From positions 3,488,001 to 3,552,000 of the forward strand of contig NC_092562.1 in NCBI RefSeq assembly GCF_037975245.1: a stretch of 64,000 nucleotides of DNA, given 5' to 3'. Made by a program: the position numbers and the translations under genes. Below, piece by piece: positions 1 through 12,676 of the stretch; position 1 is the first letter of the stretch; each line of letters opens with the position of its first letter. The notes under the pieces are model-generated. The model did not search any database. It worked only from the letters and a program-made list of their open reading frames with translations, and had not been told where the DNA came from. This stretch comes from Apostichopus japonicus (lineage: Eukaryota > Echinodermata > Holothuroidea > Aspidochirotida > Stichopodidae).

Positions 1-3000
1 AATATGTAGTAATTATAAATCCTGGAAACATCACAATTGTTACTATATATGCCAATGTAAACAAATTGAACATTAAATCATTGTAATATTAATGTTGCAA
101 TACTGACAATATCCATGCAGAACTGGCGGGCAGTTTTGATTCTTCCCCATTTCACAACAATTTTTAAAAGTGGTGAAACTTGTAAATTTTGTTAAAACAT
201 TGCACAAATTGCATGTTTACATACGTGCATTGCTAAAAGTACTTAAATTGATCTTTCAAGGCCAAGCTTACAATCACTGAAACACTTAGTCCATTTAGTA
301 GTGCAGAGGGTTCTAAGATTGTTCATGGTCCAAAATTTGTATTCATATCATATTTCTACAAAAGATGTGATGATGTATATATATAATTCCTTGTTTTCTG
401 TTCAGAGAAGTTTTTGACCATCTGCAGCCTTGGACATCAAGTTGCATATAATGTTGATACCCGTTGTGTGATTGTTATGTACTGAACAATCACAGGAAAC
501 AACAAACTTCAGACTCCTTACTACATACTAACTACACTTCTTAAATTGATACGATAATTATATAAGCTTTAAATTGTGAATCAGAAATGACTGTCACATG
601 ACTAAAGCTGGGTATGTGCGGCTGAAATACTATGCCGACAATATCTCACGGGTAACATATTTAACTTCACTTGGGTAACATATGAAAAACACAAGAATTT
701 AAGTCAGAATTCAGTCAGGACCTTACTGTAGGCTTAAGCTTCAGCAGGGCTAGCCATATATCACTATCATAGTATCAGCTTTCTTGTGTGATATAGTTAG
801 GCCTATGAAACATTGTTAACTCAGTCAAGTTACAACTATAGTGTTTAGTCCATTCTTTTCATACTACTTACTACAGTATTGTAATTTGTATCTACATATT
901 ATAAGGTTACAGTAAGGTACATAGTATGTACTATAAGAGTATGTGACCACAACCTGGTGGTAGTTTATCATTGGTACATGTATAGCGTACTAGTAGTAGT
1001 ACTACTACCTATGTTACTACTATTATTAATAAGGCCTGTTCAATTAGAACTACGTATGCCATACCGGCTTCTCTTACACTACTAGCGCGGGAGATTTCAT
1101 GTACGTGTGCACATACATTGGTAATACCATAGTTAATAACTGTGGTAATACTAACGTACGTGTATAGGTTACACTTACCGTGTGTTGAAGCGGCCATGTA
1201 TACACGGCTGGTTCAACTTCTGCCGGGCTATGGAGGCGTAGTTCCTGGGACATATTGATGTTTTAAGTCCTACACTTCTCCACCGAGAAACCACCAAAAG
1301 CCTTTAACTTTCATTCAACTAGAATCAGTCTCGTAGTAAAGTTATTATTCCATACCGGTTTCACTTCACGGATCCATACAAAGGAAATACACCCATAGTA
1401 GACGATCATGTGGCCGGATATCCGCAATGTGATTGGTTCATATATGAAGCTCGCTGAGCCATTGACATGACTATTCATTTTCAACGTCACTATAGTCTGC
1501 ATGAAATATGAATATGCATATCCAATTTCTGATTCGGTGAATGGCAAATTACAGGAAATCCCCTTTGTTACCGCAAGCCTACGCTTTGGCCATGGCCCAA
1601 AACAACACATGAGTCATTTGAGGGGGTTTCCATAAAAAATGGGGAAAACCACTGGAGACGTTAATTTGTTGTAGTATTTATCTAAGACATGAAGCAACAT
1701 TAAAAATCCAAATTCATTCCGGGGGAGAGAATAATGTCATTTAATTAAGTCAAAGTAAAGTGATAGGATAAGTTGTTGCTAGCGTAGGTGTGCGTAAGTA
1801 ATGACGTAGTTTTGTGAAATTCCAAATACCAGAGTTGAATTTAGCAGCTTAATAGGCAAGATTCTCCATTCAAAAGCTTTGCAGATAATATCTTTTATTG
1901 TCATATGTAATTTTCCAGTGAGTGAGAGAAAACTGCGGGGGAGGCATCTTTGCATTCATTACTTTTAGATCGGAAGTAGGCACCCCACATATACAGTTAC
2001 GCCCCACGTGGGATTTTATATAAGGTATATCAAACGTTTTTAAATATACTACAAATGATAACGATTCGCGATGTCGTAGAAAAGTACTGATAACGATTTA
2101 AGTTGTCTTGAGAAACCCAAAATTCAAACTGCTGGAAATCAATCTTACACGCGATTTCGGAGAACTATATATGACGTTTCGGATTACACAAATGACCGAC
2201 TGCTAGTTCAGATTTTGACATGTTTTTATAACTTGAGTAGCTGGTACATGGTTACGACGCGATAGTCGTTACAATGTCACACTCTTTATATTTTTATTAG
2301 ACCCGTGGCAGAATGGTGAGCAGCTTGTTGTAATTTTTAATTTAATAGCTAAATAAAAATGAAAATCAGATAGTTCCATTCATTTTTAAATGACTGATAT
2401 AACAAAGATATATTTGTTTGAGGATAGTGCCAAACCTGTGTTGCCTTTGCATGTTACAGTACATATTAGGAAATGTTTTTTTTTGTAGTCTTGTTTTGTC
2501 AACTTGGTTTCTTCGAGTTATGTTTATTAAATTCTTCATATGATTTATGTAGTGTGCCGTGGTTCTATTTGCAGAATGTAGGCCTAGTAGGCTAGGCCTA
2601 AGTATACGATTTTGAAAGTCAATTTCTGTACCACAGTGTTTCAGTTAAAGAATTATATTTACGTCGGGTTCAGTTGCAAGTAATTTGAATCATACTTTGA
2701 TGACCAAGCTAATTTACACTTGTCATTGTCCACAACATTGTTACGTAACATATACCCTAGTCATCCTCCTGTAGTAGGAACCCATGTGTTCTTTAGTGTT
2801 GGCTGCAAATAGGCCTATAAACCCAACTTTCATATGTCGACTCAAACAGGTTTAGTTAGGTTTCTGGCGTTACCACTACAAATTTTATTCAATTGTCAGT
2901 TGCTCTCATGTGTAGTAAATACATTTACCTTTCACCCAATTCTCCGCAAATTCGCTCGCAGAGTAATATCCATATGAAATGTTCTTGTTTGTGAATGACA

Positions 3001-3949
3001 TTAGCGCCAAGAAAATGCGCATTATTAATTTGTTAATGGATATGCATTGTCCTTCGGATAAATCAGTTATTCCTGACTGTATTATAGCTGAAGCAGCTTC
3101 CCAAGTGAGATAGATGAAATTTTATTCAGTCTGATTAAAAATGATTATCACAGGTCCGACAGGCGCAATATAAGTAGGGTAAGCCTACACTGGCCGTCGT
3201 GGATGCAGGGTTGTCGTTGGGTGGGGGGGGGGGGGGTCGGGATGTTCCGTTAATGGAAGTATTGGTGTGAGGGTACGGGTGTTAAACCATTCACCTTTAA
3301 GAGATTTTGGTACGACTTTAAGGGCGCTTATACACAGAATGGTGGGACGCTTGAAGTAAATTTATAATCAAGACCTTTGCACTGATTTGATAAGTCTATG
3401 CATTGATTACATTTTAAACCGGATCCGGAAATTATGTAACATCTGGATGTAAGAAAAATCTGATAAACTGTTGTGCTCGTTTGCTCATTGAGTCGCTCAT
3501 TTCATGCTCGCGTGCTCATCGCATCCACGACATCGTGCGTTTTTCTCGGCATTTACTGTTTCTGCTTCACTGTCACTGATGCGACTGTCTGTTCTAGCAA
3601 CATGTTCAACTTAAGCCTGTCCTGCAGGCTCGCAGGCTGCAGCACCACCGATCCCTAATAGTTCGGTATGACCAAATTTGAAGTCGTTATATCTAAGGTT
3701 CGGTCAATGTGAATAGCCTAATGCGTAACAATTTTGTACCGATTACTTTAATCACGCGTTCTGCAAATCCTATTCGTTCAGATTTTAAAGTTAATGAAAT
3801 CTATTGTCGCTGCTCTACAAAATATACATATAGCCTACACGTATACTTTTATATTTATATAAATACCTAGGCCTATATATACTTTATCAAGTATACTTTT
3901 TTAAATATATGAATACCCATATGTTACTATGACAAGCTAAAAACGACGG

Positions 3950-4015
3950 CTGGCCGAAACAGCTCCCGAAAAAACAGACGGCCCCGAAAAACGAGTGCCT
4001 GCGGCTCCTATAATT
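3950..4015 (+). repeat. GGCTCCCGAAAAAC-type repeat, copy 1
   Basis: Blocks GGCCGAAACAGCTCCCGAAA, ACGGCCCCGAAAAACG and GCGGCTCC. A similar cluster lies at 5.97-6.06 kb and a single remnant at 4.46 kb. Confidence 0.6.
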
Positions 4016-4292
4016 TAGAGGGGCATTCCCAACATAACGATGACATCATATCATCTAGTCGCGTTACAATTCGTTTTGCTTCAATCTCTTTCATCTTGAA
4101 GGACCTTGGCTCCAAGTATGGTATCTTCTAGATACATCTTACACTCCCGATAAGCGCTTCTATATAGTGCCGCTTGACCGTTACATAAGTTGTTTGGGAC
4201 AGTTCAGTAGGAAAGTATACATTCTGGATTTTAATTATTGCATTGGCAGGTCTTGCAACTATCTCTGGTTTGGTACTACCCTGTTACAAGCA

Positions 4293-4327
4293 CCCCTGTT
4301 ACTAACAGGGGCGCTAGGACCCTAGCG
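4293..4327. repeat. Two adjacent perfect hairpins
   Basis: CCCCTGTTA-C-TAACAGGGG (4293-4311) is followed at once by CGCTAGG-AC-CCTAGCG (4312-4327). Both stems are perfect with loops of one and two bases. Confidence 0.9.
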
Positions 4328-4557
4328 GGTACGCGTATACATTCCCTTCTGAAGTTTGTGTACCATGTTAATCATGGATTTAATTTAGTCTTGGAATATC
4401 AAAAACTGGAAAAAGGTTGTGGGATTCGATAAGACTCCCAAACAGATCAAAAGCAAAGCTCCCGAAACCAATAGCGTAGCCAGGATTTTTTCAGTGGGGG
4501 GGGGGCGCTGGGGGAGGGGGGGGGCTTGACCATTTCCTGGGAGGACGTCTTGTTGCT

Positions 4558-4740
4558 ATCTAAACGGAGCGCCACCATCAGTTGGCGCCCAGCGTACAAA
4601 CATTTTTTTAGCTAAAAAGGCCTCCTAGATCGTTGGAAATGACACTTCCCAGGCCTTGTAAGCTGCTGTAAAGTTTCCTCACCATCCTTTATTTAGAGAT
4701 CCCATGTCTTGATATGGTCATCAAATAGTTTAGTGAAATA
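4558..4740 (+). repeat. GGAGCGCCACC dispersed repeat, copy 1
   Basis: Order of blocks: CTATCTAAACGGAGCGCC, ACCATCAGTTGGCGC, CCTAGATCGTTGGAAATG, ACACTTCCCAGGC, then GATCCCATGTCTTG. It is preceded by a G-rich run after GCGTAGCCAGGATTT, a widespread repeat start in marine invertebrates. Confidence 0.75.
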
Positions 4741-5267
4741 GAAAGAAAAAACAGTCTGGTAAGTTACGTTGAAATACCAGGACATCTCTTTTGTGACCTT
4801 GACACCGGCATTGACATTTTTCGACAAATCTGCAAATTGCGAGTGGAAAGTAAGGAAAGATTGACTGGGCTTTCAGGCAAGTAACACAAGCGATAGTATT
4901 GTCTTGCAAATATGTTTTTTTTTAGCGGTTTTAAGAGCATCAGGGCACGTCCTAGAAGTGAAAACCCGATTGAAAATGTAACAGAGTATCGAGGCAATGA
5001 CGCGAGTAATGATGTGAGAAACCTGTATGATGTCAGCATTTTTTTACCTTTTAACATCTTCTTTGGCATTCCAGTACCTGAAAACCACCTTTCTATAAGG
5101 GTATAGTATAGCTCACTAGCTTGTTTGATCAGTTAATGTGCACTGGTTACATGATCTAGGTTGGCTGTTTGTATTAGTATTTATTCAGGCGCGTATAGAG
5201 AGGGATTTTCGAAGGTAGGGGCGAACCTAGGCCTGTAGGCAAATTATCAGAACCGATTCGGCATTGG

Positions 5268-5430
5268 AAACTATCTAAGCGTAGCGCCACCATAAGTTGC
5301 AGGCGCGAAGCGCACTAGAAAATTTTGGCCGAAAATGTCTCCCAGATCGCTGGAAATGGCACTTCCTAGGCATTGCAAGTTGCATCAAAGCATTTTCTAT
5401 TTTGAAATTACTAGCGATATCATAAAAACG
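5268..5430 (+). repeat. GGAGCGCCACC dispersed repeat, copy 2
   Basis: CTATCTAAGCGTAGCGCC, ACCATAAGTTG, CCCAGATCGCTGGAAATGG and CACTTCCTAGGC in family order; followed by CCCCCCTTGGCTACGCACC at 5454, so inverted end-like sequences may bound it. Confidence 0.7.
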
Positions 5431-5969
5431 TACAAAAAATATGCTCAAGGCTCCCCCCCTTGGCTACGCACCTGTATTTATTAGAGCAGGAATTATATAA
5501 TTCGACGGTCGTTAACATGCGTGTTCAGTACAGTGCGACTACTGTAGATGGCTTCTCGGCCTATGCGCTATGTCACGTCAGTTTTTTATCAGCAACTATA
5601 GCCTACTGCCGGTCCGCGGTCGAAGGGTCGTTCATGAGTGGTCATCATGGAGATTCGAGACCACTCAGACCAATGATATATTTTTCGCACAGGTAATTTT
5701 TTTTCGACACCCAAAATCCCAATGGGGGCGACAAGCTTTCATGGGGGAGGGCTGTCGCCCCCACGCCCCCGTAGCTACGCCACTGCCCGAAACGTCCTCC
5801 GAAGTCATCAACGTTATTATATATATAAATATATACTACGATTTCAATTGAATATATACATATATATGTATATATATATATATATGTTTACGCAGTACTT
5901 ATAATTAACGATAACAACATCGATGACGACCTCGTGTGAAAAACTGGTGCGCGCTTTAAAAAAAAAAAA

Positions 5970-6070
5970 AAAAATTGGGGGCTCCCGAAAAACGGCGGCT
6001 CCCGAAACGGCTCCGAGTTGGCCGCGAAAAACAGGGCTCCCGAAATGGCCCCGTTTGGAGTCCCGAGGGG
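5970..6070 (+). repeat. GGCTCCCGAAAAAC-type repeat, copy 2
   Basis: GGCTCCCGAAAAACGGCGG, GCTCCCGAAACGGCTCC, GGCCGCGAAAAACAGG and GCTCCCGAAATGGCCCCG: short G/C-rich units separated by A runs, period roughly 16-28. Confidence 0.65.
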
Positions 6071-9000
6071 GGGGGGGGAGTAGCACGATATTAACTACTC
6101 CCACCTGTCCCTCCCTTCATGCGATTTGGAAGAGAAAAAAGCAAGTCAAAAGATAACGACAAATACAAAAACTATTCAAGTGCAAAACCATTATTTATTT
6201 TTTTTATTTCTTCAATAATTTCTCTGTTGAAAGGAAGCGTCCGGAAGTGAATTTCTTCCAACAAGTTATAAAAGTGAAATATTTTCCAAATCGCTGTCAG
6301 TTTAGCTGAGTAAAAGCGATCTTAACTTCACACTATTGCCGCATGCAATGACTGTACAGTTTAATAATAAATTCACTTCCTCCCCTCACCACCGCCACCC
6401 CTCCCCACAACCCCCACCCCTTGTCCTATGCAGATCTCACCATGTACCGCGAACATATATACTAACCGCATGCTGTTTCTCTTGAAATAAAGTTAAGGTA
6501 CAGGATTAACATACTTAAATGAATACTCAAGTCACAAGCAAAAAAAAAAAAAATTCATAATAATAATAATAATAAAAAAGAAGACGACCCCTTCCAGAGC
6601 AGAAAGCACAATTTAGGAAGAAAACAGTAAAAAAAAAAAATAAATAATACTAACACATTGAAGAAAAACGCAGAAGATATGGAACGATTTTTCGTCAGAC
6701 ATTTACCATAAAATTAGTGCATCTGGCAAATTTTTGACAAGACAATACAATTGAGATGATAGGTACATAAGATGTCACGTGACTGAATATAATATTCCAG
6801 AATGGAAGTAGGCAGGGCAGCCATTGGTTGAGAATAAGATCGTCACTGTTTTATTCTTTCTCACCCTTCTCAACTAGCAGTAACATAAATCAGCTTATAC
6901 TTAGCACTTATAGTTGAAAATTTCAGTCTTCAGAGAGAGAGAGGGTGGTGGGGGGGAGGGGGGCTGGTAAATTGACTTCCATCGGTGAACTGAGTGAAGA
7001 TATGGTAATACAAGAGTGATACAGACTATCACTCTGTGTGTCGGAAACAACCCGATTATGCGGGTTTGTTGGTCACATGATGATATTTTGCATGACGTTA
7101 ATAGCAAGACTCGGTCAAGCACGTTAAAAAAAGGAAAGGATTTGTCCAGATTAGTAATCGTACTGGACAAAAAACCAAAACCCCACACTAATAACAAACC
7201 AATATACAAAGAAATGGCTTTATACTGCAAATTTGATTGCCATGTGGACCAACCCATTGGTGCAGTATGGACAGATAGATGATGATGGTGAATATTGATA
7301 ATCAGTATCTTGACAAATATCACTGAGCAGTGACAATGACCAGTAAATTAGTACTAATGTAAACCTAAAAAAAGAAGAAAAAAAAACAGACACCAGACTG
7401 CTACCATCAAATGTTCAAAATGAATTCCAAGTTGTCTCGTTGCCACTACGAGCTTTCCCATCATCATCACTGCCATCCACTGTACTAGCTGGATAGTGTC
7501 AACTCGTTCTTCTTCTTCTCCAAGGCAAACCTATTCCCTCTCCAATGCATCTCCTGCCCATGCACCCCGCTAGCAGTATGTCACAGCCAAGGTGTCTTCT
7601 TATCACAACATTGTCAAGGTTGTGGCATGATGTTAGCCAGATCCTCCTCAGAGGTAGATATAGCCAGCCTGCCAGCCAGTTGTCTCTAAGTCTAGACACT
7701 TCATCTGTCTTGTTCTTTTTAGCCATCACAATCACACTAAAAATGTACTAAGGATTCTCCTCCATGTTAAAGCAAGTTGGTAAAGTAGAGTGATTACTAT
7801 ACTATCATTTACAGTGATTACTATACTATCATATCCAGGTTGTTTTCTGATGACATTCTTTCGTCATCCTTGAGATCCCTCTCTAGCATAAATTTTCCAA
7901 ACCCTATTTAAAGCTCTCATTATTCTTACCCTTACACTTCATTATTACTTTGGTTTTTAATGTTACCTCCTCATCTCAAAGAAAAATGAGAAAAAAAAGA
8001 AGAGTTTCCACAAAGCAAAATGCAGAAAATAACACTAACAAAGCCTATACATAGTGAAACTCCTGAATTTTATAATCTTGACATGGGTAAGGTAATTAGA
8101 TGGAACAAGGGTAGGCAGAGGACGTCTCCCCCCCCCCCCCAAAAAAAAATTTACATTACACTTGCATAAACCTTAAATCACAATGTACTGATATGACACC
8201 CTATGTTATACACGATTTAATTAGCACATCATCACAGTGACGTTTTTTTGAACCAAAAGTCCAAGATGGATATTTTCTTTGGAAGCAATATTTTTGCATC
8301 TGTCGGTCAAGTTAAAATCTACAGAGTACAATTCTAAAACTAGATTGTGACTGCCTAAACTAAGACAAACCATCCCAGCTTTTCTTCACCTCACAAACAT
8401 TAAATTAGAACAGAATTAATGAATACTTCTTGTTCTAAAGAGTCCATCCTAATAGCCTACTAATCAGTCAAAACACCTAATCTGAAACTCTTTCGGCAAA
8501 ACTTCAATGCTGCCGTCACCAATTGGGAAATCAAGGTGAGACGGACTAGTAAAAGCTAACTAAGGTATACTGGTATGCGGGAAATCTACATCCAATCTCG
8601 TTGTTAATCGACCGAAACACAAATGCAGAAAATCTACTTTAACTTCCAGTTGCAAAAAGCCAAATGATGTTCTCTTGACCAGACCAACACAAACAAGACT
8701 TCTACTGACCATTGTCGATATTTCTTCCTCGACAAAAAGAGTCTCCAAATTAAACTTTCAAATTAAACTGTACCACCCCCAAAAAGAGCAGGTGATCCAT
8801 CTTGTACTTAAATAACGCAACATAAACCTTTGGTAATCTATCTAGACACATGACAGTTTCTTTAAGTCTCTCTGGTGAGCCTGAGAAAGCACCGAAACCT
8901 ACACAAATTCCACTCATTTTTAACCAAATTTTTCGAAGCAACACGCGAAGACGAAACCACTCTTCGAAGGGACCCTTTCTCTTTATCATTAAGTATCTCT

Positions 9001-10679
9001 TTCTTCAACAAAAGGGACACCTTTTTGCAGTCAGTATTCTCTTTTCGTCTTGTTTTGTTCAGCTAGCTTCCCCCCCCCCACACCCCTCCCGTCATTATGA
9101 ACCTAATAAAGTATATAAAAAAAAAGTGGGAAACAAAATTTGTAAACAAGTTCAAAGCATAAAACCAAGCATATGCATAGCTACAAAGTCTTGGATTCCC
9201 ATTATGTATAACAACCTAAACTATGGATTCTTTGAGGGCTAAACACTATCACTTGAAGATACACATTGTGCATCGAACTCTGCAACAACAAAACAATGGT
9301 TAATAACGCTGAATACATAGTTCTAAGTTTCCAGAGCTACATTCTCGTGAGCACCCACCAAACTCTCTGTGCGGTATTTAGTTTTTGCCAAAGCAGGAAA
9401 CATAAACTTGAGACAAAAGGACAAGAGTACCGATTAAATAAATACCTCTACTAGTTTCTCACCAGAACCGCTCAGTTATTCTCAATCAACGTGTATAATT
9501 TTAGGCTTGTTTGTGAAAACTCTTGTTTTACATGACACACAAACGTAAAAAAAAAAAAAAAAAAACACTTTGCGACCAAAGACGTTGTCGAGTCTATTCT
9601 CTGTACAAAGAAACGAAACGGCTGATATGACAAGTCTTACAACGGGAGCAACTATCAAACGCAACGGGGTGTGTTGCCAAACATTAAAAGACACTGTGTT
9701 AGTATTGACTTTGTTTTCAAAGGCACAGAATATACCACATACTTTTCATTAACATCTGACAGATAACCTCTAAAAAAAAAGAAAATAGGACAGTCACAGA
9801 AATAAACACACATTCTACTGTTCTTGTCCTTATAAATATCCATTTCTGATTCTTTTCAAGGAAAAATGTATATATATTTTATTTCATCTCTTTTGCTGTA
9901 CCTAAATTTAAGTAATATTATCAGCTAAAGCAGTTCTAAATTAAGTGACTTTCACAACAGAAAATTTCAAGATGCTACAAATAAAGTTGCTTTCAGCAGT
10001 TTGTATAATATTATCTGTTTCCCATTAGTCTACACACTGCATGATACATTGATCTAACAATTTCCGATCGACAAAAGTGTTTGACAGACAGACAGTTGGA
10101 AGTTCTGGTAGACGGACAGCAGATGAAGAACCAAAGTTGGCTCAAAATTGTTCCCATGGAATCCAATTGCCAACCAAAAAAAAATATTGGAAAAGATTCA
10201 AAAGAGTCACATCAAATAGACCAAAAAAAAAAAGTCATTCACAATTTTGACAAATAAAGAATGGGTAAGAAAAGTGTAAAACACCAATTTGCTGACAAAC
10301 ACAAATTTACCATTTCATGTGAAAATAAAGGGAACATTCTTTAAGAGAGAATTGTTCCCCATACCAAATGATTAACATAACCATTCTTACACAAATTTTG
10401 TGGATCTTTCTCAAGTCGTCATCTTGGGACAGACTGTTAAACTTTAGATATACTCATTAGTCTGATAGGCCTCTCAATGCCATTTATTATTCAGGAAAGT
10501 TCATGAATTTTATTATACGCAATAGCATTTAGTTTGTTCGTGCTTTGAAAAATGCATGATTTATGCAGGCAGTGAAATATACCTATTAAGGAGTTTTCGA
10601 GTATTAAGAAGGAAAATCCTTTACTAAAACATGCTTCATAAAATTGTGTTAGGGTTTGACTGCCAGGGAGTGAGCAATC

Positions 10680-10815
10680 TTTAGGGATTAGGCTGCATGG
10701 TGTGATTCATTCATCTGTCAGGATTAGACCTGCAGGGAATATCCAGTAATGTAGAAGTGATTAGGCTAGAGGGGAGTGCATAATTAATCTGTTGGGATTA
10801 GACTAGTGGGTGTGC
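10680..10815. repeat. Degenerate 37-bp tandem repeat
   Basis: GGATTAG-type motifs recur at about 10686, 10722, 10759 and 10797 (spacings 36-38), each with a nearby CTGYAGGG or GTGTG-like block. At least four diverged units. Confidence 0.6.
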
Positions 10816-12206
10816 GTCACCTGATCGCCTATAGATGTACACCTCTACATGTATTGTTTATAATCCAGCTGAATTATACATTTACTTTCACAGTTAATGT
10901 AGATTGTGCAACTCAAGTAAACATTATGGTGAATAAACATCAAGTTTATCAGGAAGAAATTTATCGCCCACATTTCTTTGCGGATTTTTCCGGCAAACTA
11001 CCGCTTCCCAACTTTTCCTTTTACAAGCACGTACCACCACATGCATCGTTGTACGTCAAAGTGATCCCCATGATTATAACAAAAGTAAAAACTTTTCTGA
11101 ATGTATATAATATAATAAAACAGAGAGAAAAAGAATTAACCATCGACTCATCTTCAGGAAACCACAGGTCACAAACATTTGAAATTGACCGCAACAGCCG
11201 TAGAAATCGATTCAGATGATTTCTGCTACCAGTGAGAGCGGTTTCCGACAGCATTTTTCGCACGTTATCGGCTAAAAAAAATATTTCCCCGTTCTATGAC
11301 GCCATCTCGGATGAAACAAAAGAAAACTTGACAAGGGTGACTGAGAGCAGTTGCTCAACCATCACACTAGAACTTTCTTCATCTTGTAAGGAACGAAAGA
11401 ATGACTTGAACATTTTCTTTAAAAAAAAAGGAAAAAAGACTAGTTTTGATAGATATTTGTAGACTCGATTTGTTATCAGCTGCAACAAGAGACCTGGCAG
11501 TTCAGCCAAGCAGCAACAGCCCAAAAAAAAAAAAAAAAAAAAAAAAAGAGACTTAACTCTTAATAATCAACAAACCCAAAAAGAGGGGAGGGAAGTTTCA
11601 GCAGATTTGTTAAAGACAAATAGTTTGTCCAAACAGACCCGAACCATAAACTGACCTCATAAATTTGCTGATGAAAAACTTGACTACTTATGACCTGAGT
11701 AAAATTTCTACCTTTTTTTTTAAACAATTTTTTTTTTTAACAATACTCTATTAGTAACTTTTCCTACTTCCTTCTTTCCCTCTCAAATGATTCTCCTGGT
11801 TTTGTAGAAATTGCCAACATTTTGACGCTCACACATTTGGAGACATTCTTTTTAAGATGAGATCTTTGATGAAATATCTCAACTGATATGATAAGTGAAA
11901 TATATATCTTACAAAAAAACTGTTACGTTTTTCTTCTTTCAACAACGTTGTTCATTAATTTGGTTGTTGTATGGAAGCCACATGATGTATTTGAACAGCT
12001 ACAGTCAAAATATCATGCAGCTTCTTACTAAACTAGATTGACATAGTATTTCAAAGTATTTTTCAAATTTCCCTGCAGAATGGTTGCTTGCTAGCATTTG
12101 ATAAATTTCCCAAATTCCAACTGTTTCAATAAAATACTACTACTCGTTCAGTGATTCTCCATGCCCGACTTTTTCAACAGAACTTTGTGACAAAAATCTA
12201 CAAGAT

Positions 12207-12212
12207 TTTATT
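12207..12212 (-). terminator. Candidate polyadenylation signal for vasculin
   Basis: AATAAA read on the minus strand, about 320 bases beyond the vasculin stop codon. The hexamer and its position are seen; its use is inferred, and other AT-rich hexamers nearby could serve instead. Confidence 0.3.
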
Positions 12213-12529
12213 TTACTTATTTGTTTAAAAAAAAAAAGAAAAGAAAAGTTTCAAGCTTGTAGGACTGAAAATGAAAGAATACCGAAGTGAAGAATAGAAT
12301 ATCAAGAAGCACGAAAAAAGAAAACAACAGAGGAGTAAGTAAAAGTTATTACACAGATTCATCGTCGGGAGGAATATTATTATATATGCAAAGTGATCCA
12401 TGCGTCGTACTCGTCAAGTCAAACACCATAGACCTTTCCCGAGGGAGATCAGGTTTTTTTTGTAAGTTACTTCCGGCATTCGTGCCGTCTTTTGTCACTG
12501 AGTTCCATCCTCCATTATCGAGGGAAGAG

Positions 12530-12676
12530 CTAGTGTTCATCGTCTGAGGAATCCGAGGACGAGCAGTCCTCGGAGTCGCGGCCCTCATCGTTGACGTGAT
12601 TAATCAAGGCATTAACAGGGAGAGAGCTGGAGAGTAAATTGACCAAATCCGGTTTGGTTAAGCCGTTCCTCTTCAG
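12530..12676 (-). CDS. GPBP1: Vasculin terminal coding exon
   Basis: Residues 539-586, LKRNGLTKPDLVNLL, then an acidic Ser/Asp tail (SSSDSSDDEH) and TAG. Human vasculins end in a similar SSSDTSDDD tail. Confidence 0.95.
   Translation of the reverse strand: MKRNGLTKPDLVNLLSSSLPVNALINHVNDEGRDSEDCSSSDSSDDEH

Larger units (their letters stand above)
1..12206. other. Region without a recognised gene
   Basis: I find no exon here with recognisable protein homology plus consistent splice sites. The longest open frames (for example 6901-7323 minus and 10806-11219 plus) have no domain I recognise and overlap low-complexity tracts. The stretch holds twin hairpins near 4.3 kb, two copies of a GGAGCGCCACC-type dispersed repeat (4.56 and 5.27 kb), CTCCCGAAAA-type repeats (3.95 and 5.98 kb), G- and A-rich homopolymers, and a degenerate 37-bp tandem repeat near 10.7 kb. 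The end nearest 12.2 kb may be 3' UTR of the minus-strand vasculin gene. Confidence 0.6.

Noticed and set aside
6901-7323. 140-codon minus-strand ORF
   Set aside because: Its C-terminal part is translated from a CT/GA low-complexity run; no family resemblance.
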